DNA from: Nitrospira defluvii
GTDB lineage: Bacteria > Nitrospirota > Nitrospiria > Nitrospirales > Nitrospiraceae
Reading direction: 5' to 3'
Assembly (NCBI GenBank): GCA_016199015.1
Contig: JACQHN010000239.1
Span: 1 to 6,517, forward strand
Length of the DNA stretch: 6,517 nucleotides
The position numbers were made by a program, and so were the translations under genes. Positions within the stretch are counted from its first letter, which is position 1. Every line of letters begins with the position of its first letter. Under the pieces are notes generated by a model. It worked only from the letters and a program-made list of their open reading frames with translations. It was not told where the DNA came from and ran no database searches. This document shows, piece by piece, positions 1 through 6,517 of the stretch.

Positions 1-1500
1 AAGGACCTCGACCTCGCCGGCCCCCATTCATTGCTGCACCTGATCGACCACACGATCTCGTCGCAGGGTCAAGAACGGCTGACCTCATGGCTGTTCGATC
101 AACCGCCTCACCCCGCGCAGTGGTCCGCCAGGCAGACACTCATCCGGGAATTGACTCCCCTCTCGCTCCTCAGGGACCGCTTGGCGCTGGAAGCTCAGGC
201 GGTCGAGGAAGCTGATATCGACGGCCGCCGGTTACTCGCGGTCCTTCAGAAGCGCGTGGACAGTCCCAGCCTGGTACCCATGCTGCTGACCGAAACGGTG
301 CTCGCCATCCTCACTGCGGGACTCCTACTCGCCGATCTGTTGCTGGGAATCGGGAACTATTGGATGCTGTCGTTTGGGCTCTACGCATTCCTGTTCCTCT
401 CGGTCCGCAGCCGGTCCGAAGAAATCTTCGACCATGCCCAGTCACTGCACCGACAACTGGAGCGACTCAGCGCCGTCCTCGGCTATGTGGAACGGCGTTC
501 GTATCGCGCCTCTCCGCAATTGGCCCGGCTCTGCCGGCCGCTCCTGCAACAGCACACCAGCCCTTCTGCCTCACTCAAGCAGGCCGCCTCCATCATGAAT
601 CGGCTCAGCGTACGAGCCCATCCCCTGGTGCATTACCTCATCAATGCCATCGGTCCCTGGGATCTCGCTCACACCTACCGCTTGCAGCAATTACAAGACC
701 GGATCGCCGCCATCGCACCACTGTGGTTCGACACGCTGGCCGAGTTGGACGCCGCAGCCTCCCTGGCCACCTTCGCGTATCTGCACCCGGACTACCCCTG
801 GCCCTCATTGCACCAGCCGGACGGCACCGCTCAGGCCAACGGTGATCGGCCGATCCTCGACGCTCAGAAGCTGGCGCATCCGCTCATCCCCGCGACGGTC
901 CGCATCGGCAACGACCTCCTGCTCCAGGGGCGAGGACGTATTTTTCTGGTGACCGGCTCTAACATGTCCGGCAAAAGCACCTTTCTCAGAACCATCGGCA
1001 TCAACACCTGTCTGGCGCAAGCCGGCGCCCCAGTCTGTGCCGAGTCGTTCCGCTGGTCTCTCGTGCGGCTCGGCAGCTGCATTCGCGTGGACGATTCCCT
1101 CGACGGCGGCCTCTCGTTCTTTTATGCCGAGGTGAAACGGCTCAAGACCATCTTGGACAGCACGCAGGATGAACAGGGGCCTCCGGTGCTCTGGCTGATC
1201 GACGAAGTCTTCAAAGGCACCAACAACCGGGAACGGCTCATCGGAGGCCGCGCACTCATTGCCACGCTCGCGGGAGGAAACGGTTTCGGCCTCGTCACGA
1301 CCCACGATCTGGAACTGGCCGAATTGGAACAACAGCTCCCCAGCGTGATAAACGTGCACTTTCAGGAAACTGTGGCCGAGGGCGCGCTGCACTTCGACTA
1401 CCGGCTGAGACCCGGTCCTTGCCCCACCACCAATGCCCTGCGGATCATGGCGCTCGAGGGGCTCCCAGTGGAGAGCCCGGCCTCGATCCCGCCGCGATAA
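1..1500 (+). CDS. MutS-family ATPase with membrane helices, 5' partial
   Basis: The reading frame is open from the first base to TAA at 1498-1500, so this is the C-terminal 499 residues of a longer protein; the TTG at 31 is an internal codon. Numbering from base 1, residues 2-30 (DLDLAGPHSLLHLID, then QGQERLTSWL) resemble the beginning of the MutS core domain. Two hydrophobic stretches, about residues 97-116 and 120-135, look like transmembrane helices. The ATPase domain is complete: Walker A TGSNMSGKST (318-327), the SFFYAE segment (372-377) in place of the MutS STFMxE signature, Walker B LWLIDE (397-402) followed by VFKGTNN instead of the usual IGRGTS, and the switch histidine in TTHD (435). 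Canonical MutS is soluble and binds mismatches. Membrane helices in the core argue for a paralogue, probably not classical mismatch repair. No partner or substrate can be read. Family assignment is firm; function is unknown. Any mismatch-recognition domain would lie upstream and cannot be judged. Confidence 0.9.
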   Translation, partial: KDLDLAGPHSLLHLIDHTISSQGQERLTSWLFDQPPHPAQWSARQTLIRELTPLSLLRDRLALEAQAVEEADIDGRRLLAVLQKRVDSPSLVPMLLTETVLAILTAGLLLADLLLGIGNYWMLSFGLYAFLFLSVRSRSEEIFDHAQSLHRQLERLSAVLGYVERRSYRASPQLARLCRPLLQQHTSPSASLKQAASIMNRLSVRAHPLVHYLINAIGPWDLAHTYRLQQLQDRIAAIAPLWFDTLAELDAAASLATFAYLHPDYPWPSLHQPDGTAQANGDRPILDAQKLAHPLIPATVRIGNDLLLQGRGRIFLVTGSNMSGKSTFLRTIGINTCLAQAGAPVCAESFRWSLVRLGSCIRVDDSLDGGLSFFYAEVKRLKTILDSTQDEQGPPVLWLIDEVFKGTNNRERLIGGRALIATLAGGNGFGLVTTHDLELAELEQQLPSVINVHFQETVAEGALHFDYRLRPGPCPTTNALRIMALEGLPVESPASIPPR

Positions 1501-1567
1501 ACAATTGCATCGTTTCAGCTGTTTCGGCAGACTGAGACATCATTCTCCATAACACATCAACCCCCAT
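1501..1567 (+). other. Intergenic gap with weak hairpin
   Basis: This 67-nt gap separates the MutS-like gene from the LplT-Aas fusion. An imperfect hairpin can be drawn at 1515-1535: TCAGCTG, a six-base loop, then CAG and CTGA with one bulged A. No T-tract follows, so it is not a convincing intrinsic terminator. CATAAC at 1548-1553 is a 4/6 match to a -10 box, but no matching -35 was found at a normal distance. Whether the fusion gene has its own promoter here is undecided. Confidence 0.3.
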
Positions 1568-4500
1568 TTGAAGGAGCCCCATATCGACCCTCAGCCTGAC
1601 TCCTCACAACCGACTCGTCTTCCGTTGCGCGGCCTCTTGATCGCCCAATTCTGCGGTGCCTTCAACGACAATGCCTGGAAGTTCATGGTGGCGCTCCTAG
1701 GTATCAGGGCGGTGGCGGCCACCCTCTCGCCCGGACAAGAACTCGAGACCGCCTCCCAGTCCCAGACGACACTCGTCATGGTCGTCTTTACCCTGCCGCT
1801 GGTCCTGACCTCGTTCATAGCAGGCTTTTTTGCCGACCGAATCAGCAAACGCACAGTCATCATTACGATGAAGGCGGTGGAAGTCTTGTTGATGACCGGT
1901 GCCACCCTGGCTCTGCTGTCTCACCCCACCGGTGGCCTCTGGGCACTGGTCGTGCTCGCGGGCATGGGGGTCCACAGCGCCATCTTCAGTCCCGCCAAAT
2001 ACGGCATCCTGCCCGAACTGCTTCGGCACGAACAGCTCGCGCGCGGCAACAGTATCCTGGAACTGTTCACATTCCTGGCGATCTTGACGGGAACAACGGC
2101 CGGCGGGTTCTTATTGGCCGGTGCGGGGGAAAGTCTATGGATCGCCCCGCTCACACTGACCCTCCTCGCGCTGTTCGGATTGGCGGCGGCTTGGGCAGTC
2201 CCACCGGTCCCGCCAGCACGCGCGGCCGGTGGCCTCTTCGATACGCTACGCGGAGCATTATCGGCGTTACGCGCCGATCGCCCGCTGCGTCTCGCCATCA
2301 CCGGCGCGGTCTTTTTTTGGACCATCGCCAGCCTGGTGGTCCAGAACGTGCTGGTCTACGCAAAGGCGGTGCTGGGCCTCTCGGACGCGCTGGCGACCGT
2401 CCCCTCAGCTTTGATCTCCGTCGGCATCGGTCTGGGTGCGATCGTGGTCGGTCGACTCTCGCACTCTCGTGTGGAATATGGGTTAGTCCCTTTGGGAGCG
2501 GCCGGTGTCGCCCTGTTCCTCTTGATCCTCGGGTGGTGGGTCCCGCCCTTCAGCGGCACCCTCGCGCTGATGATCGCATTGGGCATCTCGAGCGCGCTCA
2601 TCTTCATTCCGATCAATGCCCTGGTCCAATGGCGGGCGCCACACGATCGTCGGGGATCGGTCATCGCCCTGGAAAACATCTGTGTCTTCACCGGCATTCT
2701 ACTGGGCTCGTTGAGCGGCGGCCTCTTGGCCAACGCCGGCCTCTCGACCGTCGGTATCTTTCTCGCCACAGCCCTCGCAACGACGCTTGGCACGGCATGG
2801 GCAATGTGGCTCATGCCTGAAACGTTCCTCCGACTAATGCTCGTGTTGCTGACCAATACCATCTACCGGCTCCGCATCGTTGGGCACGCACAGGTACCGG
2901 AGACCGGCGGCGCGCTACTGGTTCCCAACCACATCTCCTTCATCGACGGCTTTCTCCTGATCGCCAGCCTCGATCGCCCCATTCGGTTTGTCGTCGATGC
3001 GGAATACGTCAACCATCCCCTGTTCAAACCATTCATGCAGGCCCTGCAGGTGATTCCCATCTCGTCTTCCGGTGGTCCCCGCGTCATTTTGAAGGCCTTG
3101 CGCGAAGCGGGCAAAGCACTCGATGCGGGCGACCTCGTCTGCATCTTTCCGGAAGGCCAAATCACCCGCACCGGAAATCTGTTACCGTTTCGCCGTGGAT
3201 TCGAACGGATCGTGAAAGGACGCGACATCCCCGTCGTCCCAGTTCACCTGGATCGTGTCTGGGGGAGCATCTTTAGTTTTGTCGGCGGCAGGTTCCTCAC
3301 GAAGTGGCCGGAACGCGTACCCTATCCCGTCACGGTTTCATTTGGATCACCCGTTCCCTCCACCACGCCCGCGCACGAACTCCGCCGCCTCGTGCTGGAA
3401 CTCGGCGAAGCGGCCTGGCAATTACGAAAATCCGATCGGCGCCCCCTGCATCAGGCCTTCATCAAGGCTATGCGTCGGCATCCTTTCCGTCTCGTGATGG
3501 CCGACGCGACGAAGCCGCACGTATCCTGCCTTCAAGCCCTGATCGGCGCCATTGCCCTGGCCCGTGCGCTCAAAGCTCACTGGCAGGGGCAACAGCATGT
3601 GGGCCTCTTGCTGCCGCCCACCGTCGCAGGAGGGCTGACGAACGTCGCCGCCACATTCGCCGGCCGCACGAGCGTGAATCTCAACTACACCGTGGGCAAA
3701 GCCGGCCTCGAATCGGCGGTGCGCCAAGCGAATCTCCGCACCATCGTCACCAGCCGCAAGTTCGTGGAGAAGGCCAAGCTGGAGCTCCCGGACGGTCCGA
3801 CGATTCTGTGGCTGGAGGACATTGCCGCCACCATCGGCGGCGCACAGAAAGCTGCGGCTGCGGCCCTGGCCCTGTTGGCCCCGATTCGTCTCCTGGAATC
3901 GGCCTGCGGACAACGCGAACGGGTCACGATGGATCATCTCGCCACGATCATTTTCAGTAGCGGCAGTACCGGGGAACCGAAGGGTGTCATGCTCTCGCAT
4001 TTCAGCATCGACGCGAATGTGCAAGCCGTCTCGCAAGTGCTTCCCCTGGACGCAAAGGATCGGATCCTGGGTATTCTCCCGCTCTTCCATTCATTCGGGT
4101 ACTTGGTGTTTTGGTACGTCACCCTCAACGGCGCCGCCACGGTCTTTCATCCTTCCCCTCTCGATGTGACAGCCATCGGTGAACTCTGCGCCGCCCATCG
4201 CCTCACGTTCCTCGTCAGCACTCCCACCTTTCTGCAGCTGTACCAACGCCGCTGCACCCCGGAGCAGTTCAGCACCTTGCGAGTGGTCCTCACTGGAGCG
4301 GAGAAACTGCCTCTCCGGCTTTGCCAGTCCTTCGAAGACCGGTTCGGCATCGGCCCGATCGAGGGATATGGCGTTACCGAATGCGCCCCAGTCATTGCCG
4401 TGAACTGTCCCGATTTCCGGGCCACCGGATTTTTCCAGCCCGCCTCTCGTCGCGGAACCGTCGGCCGGCCGCTCCCCGGTGTCTCCGTCCGCATCGTCGA

Positions 4501-5023
4501 TCCGGACAGCTTCGACCTCCTCCCACCCGGCACACCCGGCATGTTGCTCGTCAAAGGACCGAATGTCATGAACGGGTATCTCGGCCGCGAGGACTTGACG
4601 GCACAGGTCATCCGCGACGGCTGGTACATCACCGGTGACATCGCAACAGTCGACGACGAGGGGTTCCTCACCATCACCGATCGCCTCTCACGGTTTTCCA
4701 AGATCGGCGGTGAAATGGTGCCACATCGGCGGGTGGAAGAGGCCCTTCAACTGGCGTCAGGGGAAGAATTGCAGGTCTGCGCGGTCACCGGCGTGCCGGA
4801 TGAACGCAAAGGCGAGCAACTGGCTGTGCTCCACACGCTCGAGGACAATATGATTCCGCAACTTATAGCCAAAGCCGCGGCTGGTGGACTGCCGAATCTG
4901 TTCATGCCCTCGCGCAGCCACTTCGTCAAGGTCGACGCGTTGCCGGTGCTGGGAACCGGCAAGCTGGACCTGCGTGCCCTCAAGCGCATCGCGATGGAAC
5001 GTTTAGGGGGACGTGACGCGTAA
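1568..5023 (+). CDS. aas: LplT-Aas fusion: lysophospholipid flippase, acyltransferase and acyl-ACP synthetase
   Basis: This 1151-residue inner-membrane protein joins three modules. Residues ~20-416 are a 12-helix major facilitator of the LplT type, with AFNDNAWK (31-38) in helix 1 and the MFS loop motif GFFADRISKR (86-95). Residues ~430-620 are a PlsC acyltransferase with NHISFID (His455, Asp460) and FPEGQITRTG (527-536). Residues ~650-1146 are an AMP-forming synthetase with P-loop SSGSTGEPKG (797-806), GYGVTE (933-938), YITGD (1020-1024), RFSKIGGEMV (1042-1051) and the C-terminal lysine of GTGKLD (1132). By homology to E. coli LplT (~397 aa) and Aas (719 aa), it should carry 2-acyl-lysophosphatidylethanolamine inward, activate a fatty acid on acyl carrier protein and re-acylate the lysolipid. 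All key residues I could check are present. The start is uncertain: TTG 1568 is used here, while ATC 1583 has the better ribosome-binding site. Both leave the first membrane helix intact. Confidence 0.94.
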   Translation: MKEPHIDPQPDSSQPTRLPLRGLLIAQFCGAFNDNAWKFMVALLGIRAVAATLSPGQELETASQSQTTLVMVVFTLPLVLTSFIAGFFADRISKRTVIITMKAVEVLLMTGATLALLSHPTGGLWALVVLAGMGVHSAIFSPAKYGILPELLRHEQLARGNSILELFTFLAILTGTTAGGFLLAGAGESLWIAPLTLTLLALFGLAAAWAVPPVPPARAAGGLFDTLRGALSALRADRPLRLAITGAVFFWTIASLVVQNVLVYAKAVLGLSDALATVPSALISVGIGLGAIVVGRLSHSRVEYGLVPLGAAGVALFLLILGWWVPPFSGTLALMIALGISSALIFIPINALVQWRAPHDRRGSVIALENICVFTGILLGSLSGGLLANAGLSTVGIFLATALATTLGTAWAMWLMPETFLRLMLVLLTNTIYRLRIVGHAQVPETGGALLVPNHISFIDGFLLIASLDRPIRFVVDAEYVNHPLFKPFMQALQVIPISSSGGPRVILKALREAGKALDAGDLVCIFPEGQITRTGNLLPFRRGFERIVKGRDIPVVPVHLDRVWGSIFSFVGGRFLTKWPERVPYPVTVSFGSPVPSTTPAHELRRLVLELGEAAWQLRKSDRRPLHQAFIKAMRRHPFRLVMADATKPHVSCLQALIGAIALARALKAHWQGQQHVGLLLPPTVAGGLTNVAATFAGRTSVNLNYTVGKAGLESAVRQANLRTIVTSRKFVEKAKLELPDGPTILWLEDIAATIGGAQKAAAAALALLAPIRLLESACGQRERVTMDHLATIIFSSGSTGEPKGVMLSHFSIDANVQAVSQVLPLDAKDRILGILPLFHSFGYLVFWYVTLNGAATVFHPSPLDVTAIGELCAAHRLTFLVSTPTFLQLYQRRCTPEQFSTLRVVLTGAEKLPLRLCQSFEDRFGIGPIEGYGVTECAPVIAVNCPDFRATGFFQPASRRGTVGRPLPGVSVRIVDPDSFDLLPPGTPGMLLVKGPNVMNGYLGREDLTAQVIRDGWYITGDIATVDDEGFLTITDRLSRFSKIGGEMVPHRRVEEALQLASGEELQVCAVTGVPDERKGEQLAVLHTLEDNMIPQLIAKAAAGGLPNLFMPSRSHFVKVDALPVLGTGKLDLRALKRIAMERLGGRDA
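1571..1576 (+). promoter_or_regulatory. Shine-Dalgarno AAGGAG bearing on the fusion gene start
   Basis: AAGGAG is the best ribosome-binding match near the start of the LplT-Aas fusion. It lies immediately after the TTG at 1568, so it cannot serve that codon. Six bases downstream is an in-frame ATC (1583-1585), a rare near-cognate start; no in-frame ATG, GTG or TTG lies within usable distance of it. Nothing resembling a ribosome-binding site precedes the TTG. Either ATC is used, or the TTG is used without a Shine-Dalgarno, or the site is fortuitous. Confidence 0.45.
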
Positions 5024-5030
5024 CATGTCG

Positions 5031-5069
5031 CTCGCGAAATGTCTCGCGCGAGATACGAACGACGAGACA
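5031..5069 (+). other. Inverted-repeat cluster, possible H-type RNA pseudoknot
   Basis: Two perfect inverted repeats interlock just after the aas stop. CTCGCG (5031-5036) pairs with CGCGAG (5047-5052), and TGTCTCG (5040-5046) pairs with CGAGACA (5063-5069). The 5' arm of the second stem lies in the loop of the first, which is H-type pseudoknot topology, with connecting loops of 3, 0 and 10 nt. The same stretch contains the 12-bp DNA palindrome TCTCGCGCGAGA (5042-5053), so a dimeric protein-binding site is an alternative reading. The ATG at 5039 falls inside the structure, with its T and G in the second stem. The complementarity is directly visible; folding and function are inferred, and GC-rich DNA gives such matches by chance fairly often. 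Confidence 0.35.
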
Positions 5070-5083
5070 CGGATCTGCATCCG

Positions 5084-6073
5084 ATGGAACCTGTGGAAAA
5101 AACACTGATCGACTGCCATGTGCATCTCGCCGCGCTGCCGGATGGGGATAACGGCTGCTTCATCTCGCCGCGGTTGCTCAAGAGCCCGCTGTTTCGCTTC
5201 CTGCTGTGGAAACATGAACTTTCCCCCGCTCATCCGAGGGAGGCCAACAGAACATACATCGAGCATCTCGTCACCGAGCTGCGAGCCTCCCGCCATGTTC
5301 AGAAGGCCGTGCTCCTCGGTATGGATGGGTTCTACGATCAGACCGGCCTGCTGAATCGACAACACACGGAGTTTCTCATCAGCAACGACTACGTGCTGAA
5401 GATCGTGCGAGCGTATCCAGACCTATTCCTTGCCGGCCCCTCGATCAACCCGCAACGGGAGGACGCGGTGGATGAGGTCCATCGCTGTGCCGATGCCGGG
5501 GCAGTCCTGGTGAAAGTCCTGCCGAACGCGCAACACTTCAATCCGGCCGATCCCAAATGCAGACCGTTTTATCGCGCGCTCATCCAACGCCAGCTTCCCT
5601 TGCTCAGCCACGTCGGCTTTGAGTTCAGTCTGATTGGGAAAGATCAATCAGTCGGCGAGCCTGACCGGCTCCGCACCGCGCTTGACGAAGGCGTCACGGT
5701 GATCGCTGCCCATGCCTGCAGCTACGGCCTCATGCTCTACGAAAAGTTTCTCCCCACCTTTCACGAGTTTGCACAGCGTTATCCCAATTTTTACGCCGAC
5801 ATTTCAGCACTCACGCTACCCAACCGGATAAGGATGCTGCTTCATCTCAGGCGTCACCCGGAACTTCAAGATCGTCTCATCTTCGGCACCGACTATCCGC
5901 TGTCGGTGTTCCACCTGGCGGCCTGGGGACGAGTCGGCCTGCGCGCATTGAGCAAGATGATGCGGACCACCAATCGCTTCGACCGGCAGGTCGCGGTCTG
6001 CCGAGGATTGGGACTCAATTTCCGTTCGTTCGGCGCTGTGGTCGCGACTCCCCCTGCGACGCCGAGTCCTTAA
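5084..6073 (+). CDS. Amidohydrolase-2 family metal-dependent hydrolase
   Basis: From ATG 5084 the protein has 329 residues with the layout of the amidohydrolase-2 (ACMSD-like) TIM barrel. HVH (His12, His14) follows strand 1. Lys144 in VKVLPN, His176 in LSHVG, His210 in AAHA and Asp270 in FGTDYP fall where metal ligands and the catalytic aspartate are expected. No signal peptide or membrane helix is seen, so it is probably cytoplasmic. The family hydrolyses or decarboxylates varied small molecules, and the substrate cannot be predicted. The C-terminal end is a short Ala/Pro/Thr-rich tail. An upstream in-frame ATG at 5039 would add 15 Arg-rich residues; I prefer 5084 because family members begin close to the HxH motif and 5039 lies in the inverted repeats, but neither start has a good Shine-Dalgarno. 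The gene begins 60 nt after aas (15 nt from 5039) and is likely co-transcribed with it. Family is secure; start and function are not. Confidence 0.87.
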   Translation: MEPVEKTLIDCHVHLAALPDGDNGCFISPRLLKSPLFRFLLWKHELSPAHPREANRTYIEHLVTELRASRHVQKAVLLGMDGFYDQTGLLNRQHTEFLISNDYVLKIVRAYPDLFLAGPSINPQREDAVDEVHRCADAGAVLVKVLPNAQHFNPADPKCRPFYRALIQRQLPLLSHVGFEFSLIGKDQSVGEPDRLRTALDEGVTVIAAHACSYGLMLYEKFLPTFHEFAQRYPNFYADISALTLPNRIRMLLHLRRHPELQDRLIFGTDYPLSVFHLAAWGRVGLRALSKMMRTTNRFDRQVAVCRGLGLNFRSFGAVVATPPATPSP

Positions 6074-6076
6074 TCC

Positions 6077-6517
6077 ATGGACCGCAACCAGCTACTCACC
6101 AGTCTTCGCGAAAGGATCCTGGCTTTCGCAACATCACGTCTATCGAGAGACCTGGCCGAAGACCTCACCCAAGAGGTACTGGTCCTCCTGCATGAAAAAT
6201 ATGCGAGCGTCGTCGAACTCACGGAGTTGGTTCCGCTGGCCTTTCAAGTGCTTCGTTTCAAAATGCTGGATGCCCATCGGAAGTCCCTCCGCCGAGGCGA
6301 GTATAATCAAGAACCGATCGATGACCATCCACTGGCCCATCCAGGCGACGACCCGGCCAGGCAACTGGATCAGAAGCAACGGGTGGACCGATTGATGGCC
6401 GCCGTGGCTCAGCTCGGCGAGCGTTGCTGCGACCTGTTCAGATTGAAACTGGAAGGGAATAGTTTTCCTGAAATTCAGAAGATCATGGGCCAACGGTCGA
6501 TCAACACGATCTATACA
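6077..6517 (+). CDS. Sigma-70 family (ECF-like) RNA polymerase sigma factor, 3' partial
   Basis: ATG 6077 opens a frame that runs through the window edge, giving 147 residues with no stop. Residues ~10-69 resemble sigma region 2: LAEDLTQEV (26-34) is the core-polymerase-binding signature, and VLRFKMLDAHRK (58-69) matches the helix that contacts the -10 element. After an acidic linker (~75-98), residues ~102-147 look like region 4, with LGERCCDLFRLKLEGNSF (113-130) and EIQKIMG (132-138) entering the helix-turn-helix for the -35 element. The second half of that helix-turn-helix is missing. The TAA of the amidohydrolase gene lies in the same frame two codons upstream, so no earlier start is possible. 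The start follows that stop by only 3 nt without a clear Shine-Dalgarno, which suggests translation by reinitiation. No anti-sigma gene is visible; it could lie downstream. The family call is strong, the regulon unknown. Confidence 0.85.
   Translation, partial: MDRNQLLTSLRERILAFATSRLSRDLAEDLTQEVLVLLHEKYASVVELTELVPLAFQVLRFKMLDAHRKSLRRGEYNQEPIDDHPLAHPGDDPARQLDQKQRVDRLMAAVAQLGERCCDLFRLKLEGNSFPEIQKIMGQRSINTIYT

Noticed and set aside
805..1392. 195-codon open frame on the minus strand opposite the MutS ATPase domain
   Set aside because: It is antisense to the Walker A, Walker B and switch-histidine coding sequence and has no domain signature of its own.
1505..1533. TTGCAT with CAGACT 17 bp downstream as a sigma-70 promoter for aas
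   Set aside because: TTGCAT is an acceptable -35 box, but CAGACT matches TATAAT poorly, so the pair is no better than chance.
1515..1535. Hairpin after the MutS-like gene as an intrinsic terminator
   Set aside because: The stem is short with a bulged A, and the sequence after it (GACATCATTCTCC) has no T-tract.
2137..2820. 227-codon open frame in another forward frame within the transporter domain
   Set aside because: The product is rich in Arg, Pro and His, as expected from an off-frame reading of GC-rich membrane-protein DNA, and the main frame is clearly the real one.
3422..4090. 222-codon open frame on the minus strand inside the Aas part of the fusion
   Set aside because: It lies wholly opposite strongly conserved acyltransferase and synthetase coding sequence. 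Its product is low in recognisable motifs and looks like the antisense shadow typical of GC-rich genes.
5025..5108. Tiny 27-codon frame from ATG 5025 in the aas/amidohydrolase junction
   Set aside because: The only G-rich stretch upstream is too far away (about 14 nt). The product has no recognisable feature, and the frame overlaps the amidohydrolase start out of frame.
6425..6430. Adjacent cysteines in the sigma factor as a metal or redox site
   Set aside because: Cys117 and Cys118 sit in a helix of region 4 where sigma factors often carry a single Cys or Arg. No further Cys or His pattern supports a zinc or redox site.
6140..6493. 117-codon minus-strand open frame at the right end
   Set aside because: It is fully covered by the sigma factor frame on the + strand, which shows region 2 and region 4 signatures; the minus frame shows none.

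Overview
The window is a GC-rich bacterial chromosomal segment in which every recognisable gene lies on the + strand and coding density is very high. There are four genes. Two are cut by the window edges: a MutS-family ATPase that enters from the left, and a sigma-70 family factor that leaves on the right. No insertion sequence, tRNA, rRNA, CRISPR or phage signal was seen. The fused LplT-Aas gene implies a Gram-negative-type bacterium with phosphatidylethanolamine-like lipids. Codon use, the membrane-linked MutS relative and the compact sigma factor would fit a Nitrospira-like lineage, but that assignment is an impression and was not tested.

Layout: 1-1500 is the C-terminal ~500 residues of a MutS-related protein with two probable membrane helices inside its core domain and a complete ATPase domain. 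1501-1567 is a short intergenic gap with one weak hairpin. 1568-5023 is a 1151-residue fusion of an LplT-type major facilitator, a PlsC-type acyltransferase and an acyl-ACP synthetase; E. coli encodes the same activities as two proteins, LplT and Aas. 5024-5083 holds an unusual cluster of inverted repeats that can be drawn as an H-type pseudoknot over one of two candidate start codons. 5084-6073 is an amidohydrolase-2 family TIM-barrel protein. 6077-6517 is the start of a small sigma factor, in the same frame as the amidohydrolase and only one codon beyond its stop.

The aas fusion, amidohydrolase and sigma factor are packed closely enough to be one transcription unit. The fusion should flip lysophospholipid inward across the inner membrane, activate a fatty acid and re-acylate the lysolipid on one polypeptide. 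The amidohydrolase substrate and the sigma regulon cannot be read from sequence, so any tie to lipid recycling rests on gene order alone. The points most worth a second look are the triple fusion, the doubtful start of that gene (a good Shine-Dalgarno sits 6 nt before an in-frame ATC, not before the TTG), the pseudoknot-like element, and the membrane-embedded MutS relative.
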